Assembly: GCF_037042905.1 (NCBI RefSeq)
Contig: NC_087247.1
Span: 60,349,920-60,413,919, forward strand
Length of the DNA stretch: 64,000 nt
Source of the DNA: Lytechinus pictus
Lineage: Eukaryota > Echinodermata > Echinoidea > Temnopleuroida > Toxopneustidae
Direction of reading: 5' to 3'
This document shows positions 1 to 13,261 of this stretch, in pieces (position 1 is the stretch's first letter; the number at the start of each line of letters is the position of its first letter). The notes beneath the pieces are model-generated. The model saw nothing but the letters and a program-made list of their open reading frames with translations, did no database searches and was not told the origin of the DNA. Made by a program: the position numbers and the translations under genes.

Positions 1-1610
1 CTGTAAAAAAAACCCAAAACACATTCAAAGGGGCTGGCTCCTTAATATGTCACACATCATTTGCTGGAAAAGATGGGTCTTAAGTTCAGATTTGAAGGTC
101 TAATTGCATGTAACAACATTGAGACCTTCAGATTTGAAGGTCTCAATGCTGTTACAATTACAAAGTTGGATTTAGAGAATTCCAAAGACGAGGAAAAGAT
201 GGATATTCAATTTTTGACACACTTTATTATATATAATTTCTTATTTTGATTTTGATCAGCGTTAAAGCTGTTTAATAAGGATCTTTCTCTTTTTCAGAGA
301 ACATTTCATGTTGGGATGCACTTTTTCACTAAAAGCATATTTGATGTTTATGATGGTATTTCAATGCATTATTGTATTCTACACATTAAAAATGAAATAA
401 TTCCAACCATTTTAATACAATTTTACATAGAAATAAATGGAATAAAGACTCAAAAGTAAACATCGCATGAATTAACGATATCTCAAAGATGTAATGTCTA
501 CTTTAAATCGGCTCCGTTTACTATGTTTTGGTATTCAAAGCAATGCATGATGAACGATATTACATACAAATTCGTTAATTTCCTTTTACCACATTGCTCT
601 ATATGCGGAGAAAATAATTTATGAATGATCATCATTACACCTATAAGAATAAGATATTACAACCTTGACAGATTTATAATAACATACAATTCAATTCATG
701 TTTTTAATATAACAAATTCCGATTAGGCCTACTTGTTTATCAAGTAAATTTCTGCGTTTTGACATGAAAATAGGAATTAGATGGTGTATGTAGACATGGC
801 AGATATAGTTGGCTAACCAATTAGGCAGGTGGGCCATACACGATCTGTACTACGGTAAAAGCAAATTACACCAGCCAAACAAGACAATGTTATTATAAGA
901 GAGAAAAGGAAGCAAACGTGAAGTTATATGTAATGGCGTAATTTTCTATTGGTTGGTTTTAGATAACAGTATCAGAAAAACTTGATTCCGGATGAGCCAA
1001 ACGACCTATATTTAGCATGTTTAGTGTTCCTGCTTGATCAATTTTCTTTGCTGTATAATTTCGGTAACTATATTGACATCAACACTTTATGATAACTAAG
1101 AAAAATCTTAACGTCTAAAGTAGCTTAAAAAGTATAAGCCTACCAAAGATTCTTAAATTTTGATCTACACTTTAATACCCATTTACTTTCAAATCATCAC
1201 GTTGTGATGTTTTAAAAGTAATCTGGGTAGATACAATATTATATGCCCTGTCGACATTCGAATGCCTCTGATATGAAGCCATTAATCATTGTTAATGGTT
1301 GTGATTGGTCAATGTAAAATATTTTAATCCATTTTTGTATTGAGCGAACAAATTTAAATTAAGAATTTTTGAGAAAAAAAAATAGAAAACTGAATCAAAC
1401 GCTATTATCATCTTCAGCAGTATGCATGGAAGTAAAAAAAAAAAAAAAAAAAGGATACCCTTTTTTATCATTAAAACTACCAGCCATAAGTCGATCGCTT
1501 TTGATATTTTTTAATGATACTTGGTTTGGTAGATATGATTTATTTCTCCCTCCAACAGCAATACAGGTTTATATGAAACTCTCAAGCGAAATCAGCCTCC
1601 ATTTTGGTTT
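1..1610. other. AT-rich sequence without a supported gene
   Basis: No conserved reading frame. A small hairpin at about 102-160 pairs AACAACATTGAGACCTTCA with its near complement across a 3-base loop. A run of 19 A lies at 1434-1452. Nothing else was recognised. Confidence 0.5.
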
Positions 1611-2136
1611 GCCTGCATATATAGCAGAGCGCGAACTCGTACAGGCGCCGCTTTTCCGAAGGCGGCGGCGGTGGTACGTGGCGCCGTCAATATTGAAATC
1701 TTAACCAGGGTTAAGTTTTTGAAATGTGATAACTTTGAAAGTATATGAATCTAGTTAGACATGAGGGTAATGGTGTATCACTAAATACCCTGTCTGAGTT
1801 CCATGTCACATGACCAAGGTCAAAGGTCATTTAGGGTCAATGAACTTTGGCCATGTTGGGGGTATTTGTTGAATTACCATCATAACTTTGAAAGCTTTAT
1901 GAGTCTCGTAGTTAATGAAACGTGGATATAAGGGTAATCAAGTATTACTTATCGTCATGAAGGAGTCTTAGGTTGCATGATCAAGGTCAAAGATCATTTA
2001 GGGTCAATGAATATCGTATCTTATATCATATGGCGTTTTTGTGAATAATTATTCAATAGTGGTTTTCAAAACCGGCACTGCTGCTATATTGAATCGTGTA
2101 ATGCAGGCGAGACTGCCAGAGGCGATCCACTTATTT
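1611..2136 (+). mobile_element. Degenerate copy of the GTCTCGCCTGCA element
   Basis: Begins with GCCTGCATATATAGCAGAGC and a CGGCGGCGG stretch, and ends with CTGCTGCTATATTGAATCG, TGCAGGCGAGAC and GCCAGAGGCG, the same ends as the two better copies in OS9 introns 2 and 4. Only about two of the central ~163-bp repeats (AAGGTCAAAGGTCATTTAGGG) remain. Non-coding, non-autonomous. Confidence 0.75.
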
Positions 2137-2439
2137 AAAGAATTCACTCGGTTTTAGATTTCGATCCTATTAGGTATATGGGATAAAATGCCCATCCTTT
2201 CCGTAATAGATAATTGTACAGAGTTCATAAGAATAAAGAACCGACCTAAATCGGATAAGTAAAATTCATAAAATTCGTAAGAAAGTCTATTCTAACCCAC
2301 TTAACGAAATGAAAATTTCCCGTTTCTACTCTGACTCTTTAAAACTGAAAGTATATAGTTCTAGTGCCCTATAATGTTAGATAGATTTTCGCAGTTCGTT
2401 TGACAAAGTGGGCGCACTTGATTTTCAAAAAATAGCGTT

Positions 2440-2840
2440 CACACACTAGCGTACCTAAGGGGGGGCAGGGGGCAGACTGCCCCCCCCCCTGACGAGTCAC
2501 AAGCAAAAAAAAAAGAAGAGAAAAAAGTGAAAGAAAAATGAAAAGAGGAAAAAGGAAAGAGAGAAAGGGGGAGGGGAAAAAGAGGAAAGAGTTGAAGAGA
2601 AAGGGAAAACAAATCTAGACTGCAGACTGTCGGAAAAAATGATAAACTGTCGGGCACACGGGGCTGTTCCAAATGATTCGGTTTTTTAGTTCCACCATCT
2701 TTATCGGTAAATGTCAATTAAACTGTACACTTTTATCGGTAAACTGTGATTTTTACGCAATTCGACATTTAAAGCTATCTGTACCGATAATGAGGACGGA
2801 CTGGGCTGACCAGGGACTGGAAAAATGTAGAAAACAACTT
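2440..2840. repeat. Poly-G/C runs and purine-rich tract
   Basis: G7 and C9 runs at 2460-2489 are followed by about 100 bp of almost pure A/G (about 2500-2610). Similar blocks lie at 5.6-5.8 kb and, as C/T, at 8.4-8.6 kb, suggesting pieces of one repeat family. No gene seen. Confidence 0.5.
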
Positions 2841-3840
2841 TTAGGTAATAAAATTATAACAACAAAAATTTCGCTCGCGCTACGCGCTCGCATCAATTTT
2901 TTTAGTTGGATACCTAAAAATAAATGTCTAGTTTTCAGGTTGAAATATCAAAAATTTTCAGCTCGTACTTCGCGCTCGCGTCAATTGATTGGTTAGAAAC
3001 TAATTTCTTCACGGTTACAAAAAGTGCTTATAATATCCAGTTCTTAGGCCGGAATATCAAAAATTTCAGCTCGCGCTTCGTGCTCACATATCACTGGTAT
3101 ATCCATCCTGTTCATAGTTAAAGGAAGTGCTTAGAATGACCGGTTTTCAGGTCGGAATAAAAAAATCAAAAATATATAATTAGAAACCAATTTGTTCACG
3201 GTTACAGGAATTGCTTAGAATATCAAGTTCTTAGATTGGAATATAACAAATTTCAGCTCGAGCTTCGCACTCGCATAAAATTCCATCCTGTTCCTAATTA
3301 AACGAAGTGCTTAGAATGTAAAGTTTTCAGGTGGAAGTATCAAAAAATTTCAGCTCGCGCTTCGCGCTCACGCCAATTAATTGTTTTTAATTACCATCTT
3401 GTTCATAGTTTAAAAAAAAGAAAAAAGGTGCTAAGAATGTCAATTTTCTGGGGGGAATATCTCAAATTTTCAGCTCGCTCTTCGCGCTCACATCATTATT
3501 CAGTTGAAACCAATTTGTTCATGGCCTTACGAAAAGTGCTTAGAATATCAAGTTCTTAAGTCGGAATATCAAAAGTTTTAGCTCGTTCTTCGCGCCCGCA
3601 CGACTGTTTAGATAATCACTCTGTAAAACTGCTTAGAATGTCTAGTGTCCAGATAGGAATATCAAAATTTTTAACTCGCGCTTCGCGCTCGCATAATTTA
3701 TTAAGGAAGATACCCATCCTATTCATAATTAAGTGTACAAAATGTATCGTTTTAGGTCTAAATTTTCAGAAAAAATTCAGCTCGCGCTTCGCACTCGCAA
3801 TTATTATTTTTATATTATTTCAGTGTAAATTGTAAGGCAC
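2840..3840 (+). repeat. Array of CTCGCGCTTCGCGCTCGC-bearing units
   Basis: About nine diverged units of roughly 80-130 bp, each with AGTGCTTAGAAT, TTCAGG and the palindromic core CTCGCGCTTCGCGCTCGC (for example near 2870, 2962, 3070, 3260, 3355, 3475, 3590, 3680, 3785). Same motif as the 6.25-7.9 kb array but on the opposite strand. Confidence 0.8.
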
Positions 3841-5585
3841 GTGCCAGTGAAGGTGTAAACTTTTTTTTGGGGGGGGGGTGGCTGGGGCTTGTCAACATTT
3901 CTGTAAACAAAAATGTCCCCCTTTAAAATCGTGGATCTGCCCCTGGGTTGGATATAGATGAGTATTGGTCGTCGGACGTCGGTAATCGGTACTGATATAT
4001 GTCGGTAATCAAGGTCCTCCACCATCCCCCCCCCCCCCCCCCACTGGAAAAGGCCTAGCTATCCCTAGCTATACCCCTGCTTACACATTCTTCTGGTTAT
4101 TACCGTCCCCCTTTCTATCCTATGTACCCGATCCCTTCGTCCGCCTATATATCTTTCTCCAATTTAAATTCCCACAACCTTCTGACATTCCTGCCAGTGA
4201 GAGAGTGATTTTCCCCATATCTAGTGATATATCAAGTTACTGTCGCATATATTTTCACGTTCATATCTATTTTTTATGAGTGAATGGATGCATTTATTTT
4301 TGTTTTAACTGTGTATATGGAAATAAAACAAATGCAAATCAATACATGAATGCAACTGATTTCAATGTCAAATATCTCTTTTATAATGTCTCTAAATGAG
4401 CAGAATAGGAAATATAATGTAAACAACTTCAAGGAGGAATAAAAGAAGTATTTTAATATAAACATTGCAATTACCACTTGATTATATCGATCATGATCCA
4501 ATACATTTTATTTCTGGAATTTCGACAATAAAGTGCAATCACCCGAAAGCAAATATCAGTAGTAGCAAGATCCTAAATGTTTTATTTGGCACCCCCTTGG
4601 TAACCTTTCCCACCTTCAGTGCCACTTCCAGACCTACACATCCAAACGTGTATAGGGGGGGGGGGGCTGCAAAATGCAGGGCAACGAGGACTGCGAGTAT
4701 ATCCTCGTGTATTGGTAATTTTATCACCGAATGTATAATTTCTGCACGTTTCACATCATGTAAAAAGGCTAAATAATAATTGAAAAAAATGTTCGCTCGC
4801 TTCACTCGCTCGAAAATTAAACACTGTGAAGTTGATATTTGGGCAATGATTATTAGCCCCCCCCCCCTTGAAAAAACTGATTGTGCGCATACGTCCATGC
4901 CTACTACCCCCCCCCCCCACCTTGCTCATCCTTGTCGCCCCCCCCCCCCCCCTGACGAAGTATACCAGGTACGCCACTGCGTTCACATCAACAATTTCTC
5001 TAATATTATTTTCTGAGTAGAGTTTTATGATAATGATATTGAGTTTCTAATACCAATAGTGTTATTCAACATATTTATCTTGTCCATGTTTAAACAAATA
5101 GAGGGCTTTTCTCTTAGCTCCATCCAACGTGTTCTAGACCTTACCTTCCATCTATTTGTTTTAATGCACTGTTTGTAATCGTGAACAGGATGCGAAACAA
5201 TGCGAATGATAAAGAGTGAACTGAAATAGATATACTAATTTGAAAGGGGACAATTAAAAAGCTATTAGTGGGAATAAATGAATAGGATACGTATCTCACT
5301 AATCAAAATAATGCGAGCGCGTGGCGCCAGCTGATTCTTTTTTATGTTCATCACTTTTTTGTAATCATGATCTGGATGCATTTTTCGCCAAAACACAATT
5401 ATAATGAATCCTGGAATCAGGAGCAGTATATTTTATTCATATTGACTTGCAATTTTTGTTTTAACCAAACAAATTATCATCCTTTTTAGCAGATTATTAT
5501 CTCCCTCAAAAGGCAATGCGAACGCAAAGCGCGAGGGGAATATTTTTATTCATTATTATTTATTTATTCATAATACATATGGGAC
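3841..5585. other. Repeat debris with many homopolymer G/C runs
   Basis: Long C or G runs at about 3869, 4027-4042, 4657, 4857, 4906 and 4939, plus isolated GCGAACGCAAAGCGCGAG-type motifs at about 4795, 5305 and 5517. Open frames here are broken and low in complexity; no gene is supported. Confidence 0.5.
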
Positions 5586-5800
5586 ATTATAGGAAAAGGG
5601 GATAAGCACAGGGGAAGAGAGATAGAGGGAGGAAGGGGAGAGAGATAGAGAGAGAGAGTGAATGAGAGAGAGAGAGAGAGAGAGAGAGGGGGAGGGGGAG
5701 AGAGGGGGGGATTATCTGTGAGACAGGGGGGTAGGACTGCAAAATAGAAAGAGAAAATTTAGTAAAGTAAAAAAAAAAAAAGAAAGTGGAGGAGAGGAGA
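5586..5800. repeat. Purine-rich (GA)n tract
   Basis: About 210 bp of GA-rich simple sequence (AGAGAGAGAG runs around 5640-5690, G-rich at 5690-5712). Confidence 0.85.
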
Positions 5801-5940
5801 GTGCACATGAAGAACATAGACGAAAACAAAATAATTATGTATTATAATGACATGAAAGTCTCTATCTACCTCAACATATTTATCCGACAGGCGACAAGTT
5901 GTCGGATGTGACAACTTTCCTTGATTTTGATTGGCTAAGG

Positions 5941-8165
5941 TGCATGGGCGGAAATCTGTCCCGAAAGGTAGGGGGGACAACAAGGGCTGATCCAGCCTTC
6001 GCCAATAGGGGGGGGGGGGCGAAAACATTTTCAGCCATAATTATGTTAATCCCCGATCGGCCGCTCGGAGGTAATTTTTGTCTATTTCATTGAAGGAGTA
6101 GACCTCATGGTCACTTTTTAGCTTTATTCTTATAAATCAACATGAATATATGATATCATTGTCCTTTTTGGGGGGGGGAAATTTATGTATTTTTTCCCTA
6201 AAATTTGAACATTCTGGGCAATGTTTGTTATCCTGAAAAAGATGTATATACAACTAAATATTTACTACAACCGCGAAGTGCGAGCAGAGGTTAACTGATG
6301 GAAAAGGTACCTGTTAAAGACTGCTTGCAATTAGCCATGAAGACGTTACATATTTCAACAATCAAATAATGCGAACGCGAAGCGCGAGCTGAAATTTTTT
6401 GAAATTTTTACCTAAAGACTGGAAATTCTAAGCACTTTTTGTAATTTAAACATATAATAGGTATATAACTAAACAATTGATGCGAACGCGAAGCGCGAGC
6501 GGAAAGTTTTGAGTTTAGACCTAAGAACGAGACACTCTATTCATGTTTTGTAAATCATGAAAAGGATGAGTAATTGGGGTCTTTCTTACACCCGGTCCTT
6601 ACATTAATAAAGCGAGTGCAAAATGCAGCCAGAAAATGTTCATATACGTTTAATTTGAATTGATCGAAAAGGTACTTGTTAAGGACTGCTTGCACTTAGC
6701 CATGAATACATATTTCAACAATCAATGCTAGCGCGAATCGCGAGCTGAAAATTGTTGACATTATTTCAAAAAGAATCGAAAATTCAATCAATTTTTGTAA
6801 TCGTGAACAGGGTAGCTATATAACTAAACAGTTGATGTAAGCGAAGCGTGAGCAGAAAAATTCGAGATTTAAACCTAAAAACGGGACACTCTACTCATGT
6901 TTTGTAAATCATGAAAAGGATGAGTAATAGGGGATCTTTTAATAATGCGAGCACAAAGCGCGAGCAGAAAATTTTTGATATTGTGATCTGAAACTGGATA
7001 ATGATTTAAATAGAGAACAAATTGAATATCTGAATAAACATTAGCGTGTTTCAGATTTAGACCTAGAATCTCGGCATTTTACACATCTATCAGCAAGCGC
7101 GAGCTTAAACTGTTTGATATTCCGATCTGAAAAAAGAGTCAATTTCAGCTTTATATTTCAAGCACTTTGTAGGAAAATTGTGAGGTGGATATGGATCGCA
7201 CTTAATAAAGAGCTGATATTTTTCATTATTATTTGAGTTTTGACATAGGACCGGGACATCCTTAGGACAAGTCATATGAAAATGATGACTATCTTCCTAT
7301 TCCTCTTACTATATAAGCGCGAGATGAAACAAAAGGGACAATTTAATTATTAAATTTATATCTTTTTTATTAATGCATAATGTGGGCGAGAAATCTGATG
7401 ATATTATGGCCTGAAAATTGGACATTTCAAGCACTTTTGTAATTAGGAATAGAATGCATCAGTTAAAATATTTTTAACCATCAATGGGAGCGCAAATCGC
7501 GAGCCAAAATCTTTGATAAACTGTCATGAAAATCAATATTGAGACATACATAAATCGCCAATCAAAATACGAGTAGCACTATCTGCTGCGTTTTGACAAT
7601 CAGACTTGAAAAGGGATATTTTCAAACTAAATGGAATACACAAAAATAATAGGTACTGAATAAATCGAATTTGGCGAGCGCTCAGTGCGAGTAGAAAATG
7701 TCAATATTCAGACCATAAAGCTTAAACTTTTACAGATCACTTAAAAAAAAATCTGTTTGTAAATCACACAAAATAATGAAAGTTCGATTTCCGAGGTGAA
7801 ATGTATAATGTATATTGACTTCCAAACATGATATTTAAGCTCCATATTAATTGAAAAATTACCTAACAGGCAATGCGAGCGCGAAGCGCGAGCGAAAATT
7901 TTTTATAGTGACATGAAAGATTCCTTTTTATCTTCCAAGTTTTCCCCTCATCTTATTTTATTCACTCTGGAAAATTTGACAAGCAAAAAAAAAAAACAAA
8001 GGTAAGGTCATTTAGTCCAAAATACATGTATTATTTCGAATGTGAATGATGCATTTTTCTCCATCATAAAAGACCAAAAATAGTAGGGGGGACATTTGAT
8101 ATTGTGTCCCCCTACTATTTTTGGTAGGGGGGACACGTCCCCCCTGGGATTTCCGCCCATGCTAA
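5941..8165. repeat. Foldback-like block enclosing a CGCGAAGCGCGAGC array
   Basis: The ends are inverted: GCATGGGCGGAAATCTGTCCC with GGTAGGGGGGACA at 5941-5980, against the complement ending GGGATTTCCGCCCATGC at about 8148-8161. In between (6250-7910) are more than ten units with GCGAACGCGAAGCGCGAGC-type cores (for example 6370, 6482, 6730, 6835, 6950, 7490, 7873), each about 100-230 bp and diverged. No transposase seen. Confidence 0.65.
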
Positions 8166-8755
8166 GGTGGACTGTCGGATAAATCGGGTCTTGTCGGATA
8201 AAACGTATACGACTCCCAAGTCTGTCATCGTCATCAGTACAGAACTGCATCAAATTCACGACCCTAAACGATAAATAATGTATGGCCTACAATTTGAGAT
8301 TGATACCGACAAAATGTGGTTGAAATCAAGAACGAACATGGCACTCAAAGCAGTTGGAATGTTGGAACAGCACTGCGTGATTCCGACAGGCAGCATTATG
8401 GGCTCCGCATATCGTCTTCCTCTTTCCATTCCCTCGCTCTCTTCTTCTTCTTATCCTTTATTTATCTTTTTATCATCTCCCCCCCCTCTTTCTCTTTACC
8501 CCTTTCTTCTTTTTTTCACCTTTCATTCTTTCCCCTTTTCCCCTTCCCCTTCAGTTCCTCTCGCCCTTTTTTTTTTTATCAATTTCCCGACATGCTCGCA
8601 GATTTACTGACGGTGGGGCGAGCGCGAAGGGGGGGGGGGGTGTCGCATCCTACACCCTCCACTTTTGCTACGGCCTTGCCTATATTAGGGTATGTCTGAA
8701 TGATTAATGAAATCCCTGTGTGCACATCTTTTAGACACCTGCATAGGATCTTAGT
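8166..8755. other. Pyrimidine-rich tract and poly-G, no gene
   Basis: C/T-rich simple sequence at about 8408-8580 and a G12-13 run at about 8629-8641. The frames across it are low-complexity Ser/Pro/Phe and are not credible proteins. Confidence 0.55.
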
Positions 8756-8756
8756 C

Positions 8757-11700
8757 AGGTCCAGATTTGAGAAAAGTAGACTGCCTTAGGCAAATCGTGT
8801 TAATGCAGAATTGAAAAGTGTTACAGCATAATTTGAGGGCGCTGAGTCCAAATATGCTGTTTGCCAACCTTGATTTTGATGTTAAAATCATCAAATTGGC
8901 AAAAACAATATGGCCGCCATTCTACATCCTTTTTTGCTCTATTTTGAACCCCAAAATTTGTATTAAAAAAATGTTTGTCAACTGTTTTTGGTACTATTTT
9001 ATTTTGATCTCAGAAATAACATACTAAAAATCAACTAAAATTCGCATCCGGGAAAGTGGTTATTTTCAAGATGGCGTCTGAGATGGCCGCCATTGCACTC
9101 AAAATTAATATAACTGACTCTTTATCTGCCCTATAAAGACCTTTTTTTGGTGCATACACGACTTGCATTCAACGGTGTATAGAGGGTAAAAGGAAAGAGT
9201 GAAAATAAGCACTCCAGGATACCTGAAAATCCAAGATTTCGTAAAAATGGCTGCCATGGCCTAAAAATTTACAATGAATGCCTTTTATTTGTTGTTTTTT
9301 CATTGGTGATTTTAAGGGTCAAGTAGTAAACTGTGACAAGTTACAAGGACATTCAACGGTCCACTATGTCCAAAAATCCAAGATGGCTTTCAAAATTGGA
9401 GTCTAAAATAACTCTTATCTAAAAACCCTAAAACCCGACATAGTTTGTTTAATATCTGCCTTGGGGATATAATGTTGATACCTATAACCCATGGTTAAGC
9501 GGGTCAAAAATATGTTGGAACAAGGAACAAAGACAGTTTGTGGTCCTCCATGTCCAAAAATCCAATATGGTTTGCAAAAATGGAGCATAAAATGTCTGTC
9601 GTTAATTACAAACCGACACAGTTTGTTTAATAACCGCCTGGCGAATATGATTTTGTAGTATAACCCATGGTTTAAAGGGTCAAGTATTACATTGTGACAA
9701 GTAACAAGGACAGTTAGTGGTTCCAGCATGTCCAAAAATCCAAAATGACTTCCAAAAATGGAGTCTATAATGGCCGTTCTTACCAAAAAACTGACATAGT
9801 TTGTTTAAAATCAGCCTGGAGTATATGATTTTGGTGTTTAACCCATGGCTTAAAGGGTCAAATAATAAAGTAGGATAAGTTATACAAGGACAGTCAGAGG
9901 TCCAGCATGTCCAAGAATCCAAATATGCTTCCAAAATTGGAGTCTAAAATGGCTATTGTTACCTTAAAACTGACATAGTTTGTTTAATATCCGCCTGTGG
10001 TATATGCTTATGTTATCTAACCCTTGGTTTAAAAGGTCAAGTAATACATAAAGGATAAGTAAGAAGGGCAATTAATAGTCCTGTCTGTCCAAAAATCCAG
10101 GATGACTACCAATACAGGAGTCTAAAATGGGTGCTGATACTTAAAAATTGACATAATCCATTTAGAATCCATCTGGGAGATATGATTTCGGTGTCTACAC
10201 CATGGTTTCAAGGGTTTAATAATACTTTTGGATTAGTTACAATTCTGTGAAGCTGTCCATTTTGCTTATTATTCAAAGATGGCTTTCAAAATGAGTCTAA
10301 AAAGACTTCCATCACTTAAAAAATATAATTAGATGAAATAATCTACACTATTGTGGCTTGCAAGGCTGAAATAATAAATCGGGACAAATAACAAGGATGG
10401 TCAGTATTGTCCTTTTCGTTGTAAAAGTCCAAAGCGACTTCTAAAATTGCGTAAAAATAACTGCTGTCCCCTAATCATGAAACCACATAGGATAGTCCTA
10501 AGCACTATTAATGACGTGTCTTGAAATTCTTATCAGCGAATTATGGTTCTTTTTAGGTGAAAGTGTACCGTATTTCTTAAAGTTTGTTTTCGGATGTTTA
10601 CTTGTTGTTGCACCACCATCTAATTTTGTCACTAACTCTTGTAAAACATATTTTTATGAGTCTTAAATACATAGCAGAGGCACCAAAATAGTGGCGCTAG
10701 ATGGGATATGAAGTATTGCCATTTTTGTATCAATGTTGGCCAATTCGAATGCAATTTTTGGAGTGTTCTGCAATTTTTTGACAAAATGGACAACAGCGTA
10801 TCCCTGTAATTCGTCTTCACCTATATTATTTGGCCCTTAAAATCATGAGAAAGATACAAAAATGTCTCTAGGTAGGCCTATATAGTATGTGCACTATGCA
10901 GCAATTCTTTAAGAAATAGCAAGCATCTTTTAAGCCATCATGTTTTTTTTGCAAAACAGCACCACTGATACTCCTTGAAAATTTTCCAATGTAATTTTTC
11001 TCCTTGGAACCATGATTTTTTATGTTTTATTTTTTTCTCGGTAGACCGCAAAATTATTTCTACCGGGTGGATATTATAAGAATTTGGACCATTTCAAAGT
11101 TACAACGTTCATTATATAGACGCCATTTTGGAAGGTCATCTTGGATTCTCTGACAACGTACTCACTGACTATCTTGTAAACATGTCCTGATTCATTATTT
11201 GCCTTGAAAGCTTTTTTATGATTTTGATTTTGATGACTTACTTTAATTTTTGGAGTTGATGGTACAAACACTGCCGTTTTGGATGCTATGTTGGATTTCC
11301 AGGTACCCTGGACAACCTTTTGTAACTATAACCTGTCTCAACAGATTTTAACACTAAGTTTCATGAAATAGACATCTATACCCTAAAAGTTATCAAAAAC
11401 TTAACCTCGGTTAAGATTTGATGTTGACCTTGCCGCCGCCATGGTCATCGCCGCCGTCGGAAAAGCGACGTCCATGTCATGCTTCTGGTATGCAGGCGAG
11501 TAAAAAATGAAGGACACGTTAAAATATCACAACATGATTATGCCAGCATCGCCCCAAAATCATCAAATATTTGGCCATATTATTTATCAATCAGCAGCTG
11601 TGAATCATGGCAGCCATCTTGGAATTAAAGATGGCTAACGAATCAATCGGATGCATTGTGTTTGCAACCCAGGGTATAAAAAATAAGGCATAGACCCCAA

Positions 11701-11945
11701 TTTTTGAAATATAATCACCAATAAAAATCGCTTAATAGGCCTATGGGAAACTGCATTCAAAATGCCGCCATTTTGTTTTTTTTTGCCGATTTGAGGATGA
11801 AAACGTCGAAATCAAGTTTGGCAAACAGCATTTTTGGATTCAGCACCCCTGAATTACCTTAAAACAATCGATAAATAAGCATTAACACAAAATGCCTATT
11901 AAGCACTTTTTCTGAGCACATTTTTTAAAATCTGGACCTGACTAT
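8757..11945. mobile_element. 3.2-kb foldback with ~179-bp internal tandem repeats
   Basis: Arms are inverted copies: CAGGTCCAGATTT at 8757 against AAATCTGGACCTG at 11930-11942, and TTTGCCAAC...ATGGCCGCCATT (8858-8920) against AATGCCGCCATTTTG...GGCAAACAGC (11762-11830). The core (about 9340-10260) holds five diverged tandem units (TCCAAAAATCCAAGATGG near 9368, 9553, 9729, 9908, 10086; CTGACATAGTTTGTTTAAT in each). A reversed end of the GTCTCGCCTGCA element sits at about 11396-11505. No transposase frame. Confidence 0.7.
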
Positions 11946-12112
11946 CTGTCTTTTGTGCGTCCTATTGGTCTATCTTTTGAATCCTCGCTAATACTACAGT
12001 CACACGGCCATGCCTAAGGACCTGCGGATGCCTGCATATTTGGATAATGAAAATGCGTAATTTTTACCTCAATAATGGAAATTTAAGCAAAAGTTACCTA
12101 TATTCTTTTTAT

Positions 12113-13259
12113 TTTATTTTATGCCATTTGCGCTACGCATGACCGAATCAATTGATGTTGAAGACAAAAGGTGCAGAGACCCCTTTTTCCAAGTTTTTGA
12201 AAACTTGATGAAAAGACAGATGCTGATGTAAATACTTTCATCGATGTCTGAGCTGGCAAAAATCTTTTGATTGGACCCTTTTTCTTACAAAGGATTGTTA
12301 ATAAGTGAATGTACTTGCACACCATTAACGAGGAGATCGTACCACATTTGGACCAACATATTGTTGAGGGACAGTTGTGAGGAGTGTACAGGTATCTTTG
12401 GTGGATTCAGGACGGAGCTCCTGCCCATCGTTCCAACATCATTCGTGATATAGACTCTTTGGACATTACGTTGTTGCCCTCAACCATGGCATTAAAAAGC
12501 CACCAAGATCGCCTGACCGCACGCCCTTTGATTATTTCCCTTAGGGACACTTAAAAATAAGGTTTTTGCAACTCTTCCCCACGATTTTGATGACTTGCAG
12601 GGTCTCCTCGTCTTCCTTTAAAATTATTTCTTTTCTGTCTTAAGCTGTATAATGTATTTAAAAACAATGTTTTCTGCATACTCTGTTTTATGTATACCTG
12701 TATGTTTTATCATGTACTTATTGTTTCATACACACTTGTATGTTTGTCATGTATTCGAACTCAAAGTTGGAAGACAAATAAAATAAAAATTCGATATGAG
12801 GTGGATGCTTTGGACAATGATCCGGCATTGCCATTGGTGAGACGAGCTGTCCAATATATCCTTCAACGCTTCTGGTTTTGTTTTCAAAGGAGAGGATGAC
12901 ATGTTGAAGGTGTGGGTAAATAAGACCAGGTCCATGATAAGACATACACTTTTCACTCATCATTTCAGAGAAATGCCTCAAGTAACACTTCATTCCAAAA
13001 AATTACTTTGGAAAACATATTATTCTATCAAGTTCACATTTTACCCACTTTACCAAAACTTGGAAAAAATGGTCTCTGCACCTGTTGTCTTTAAAAGCGA
13101 TTGATTTGGTCATGCGTGGCACAAAATGATACAAATAGGGTATCAATTGAAAGCTGATGAGTTTCTCATATATATCCATGCAGAATAATTTCACAAAATT
13201 AAATATGATCCTAATATCAGCCCTCTAGATTTGGATTACCTTTTTTTTGAAACGCACTG
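12113..13259 (+). pseudogene. Mariner/Tc1-like transposase remnant in a decayed element
   Basis: From 12399 one frame reads WWIQDGAPAHRSNIIRD, the second-Asp block of DDE transposases. From 12506, in another frame, RSPDRTPFDYFP-stop-GHLK gives the following block, so there is at least one frameshift and one stop. Left and right flanks (12120-12200, and the complement at 13065-13130) form an inverted repeat. The right terminus (TTTTTTTTGAAACGCACTG then TA at 13260-13261) is a typical TA-target end; no intact left terminus was found. Confidence 0.75.
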
Positions 13260-13261
13260 TA

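Noticed and set aside
1369..1704. 111-codon open frame
   Set aside because: Runs through a poly-A tract (poly-Lys) and into a TIR element; no conserved motif.
2840..3840. CRISPR-like regularly spaced repeats
   Set aside because: Units are diverged, spacers are similar to each other, and the context is eukaryotic; it is a degenerate satellite-like array.
8278..8699. Overlapping Ser/Pro/Phe-rich frames
   Set aside because: Pyrimidine-rich simple sequence read in two frames; no protein evidence.
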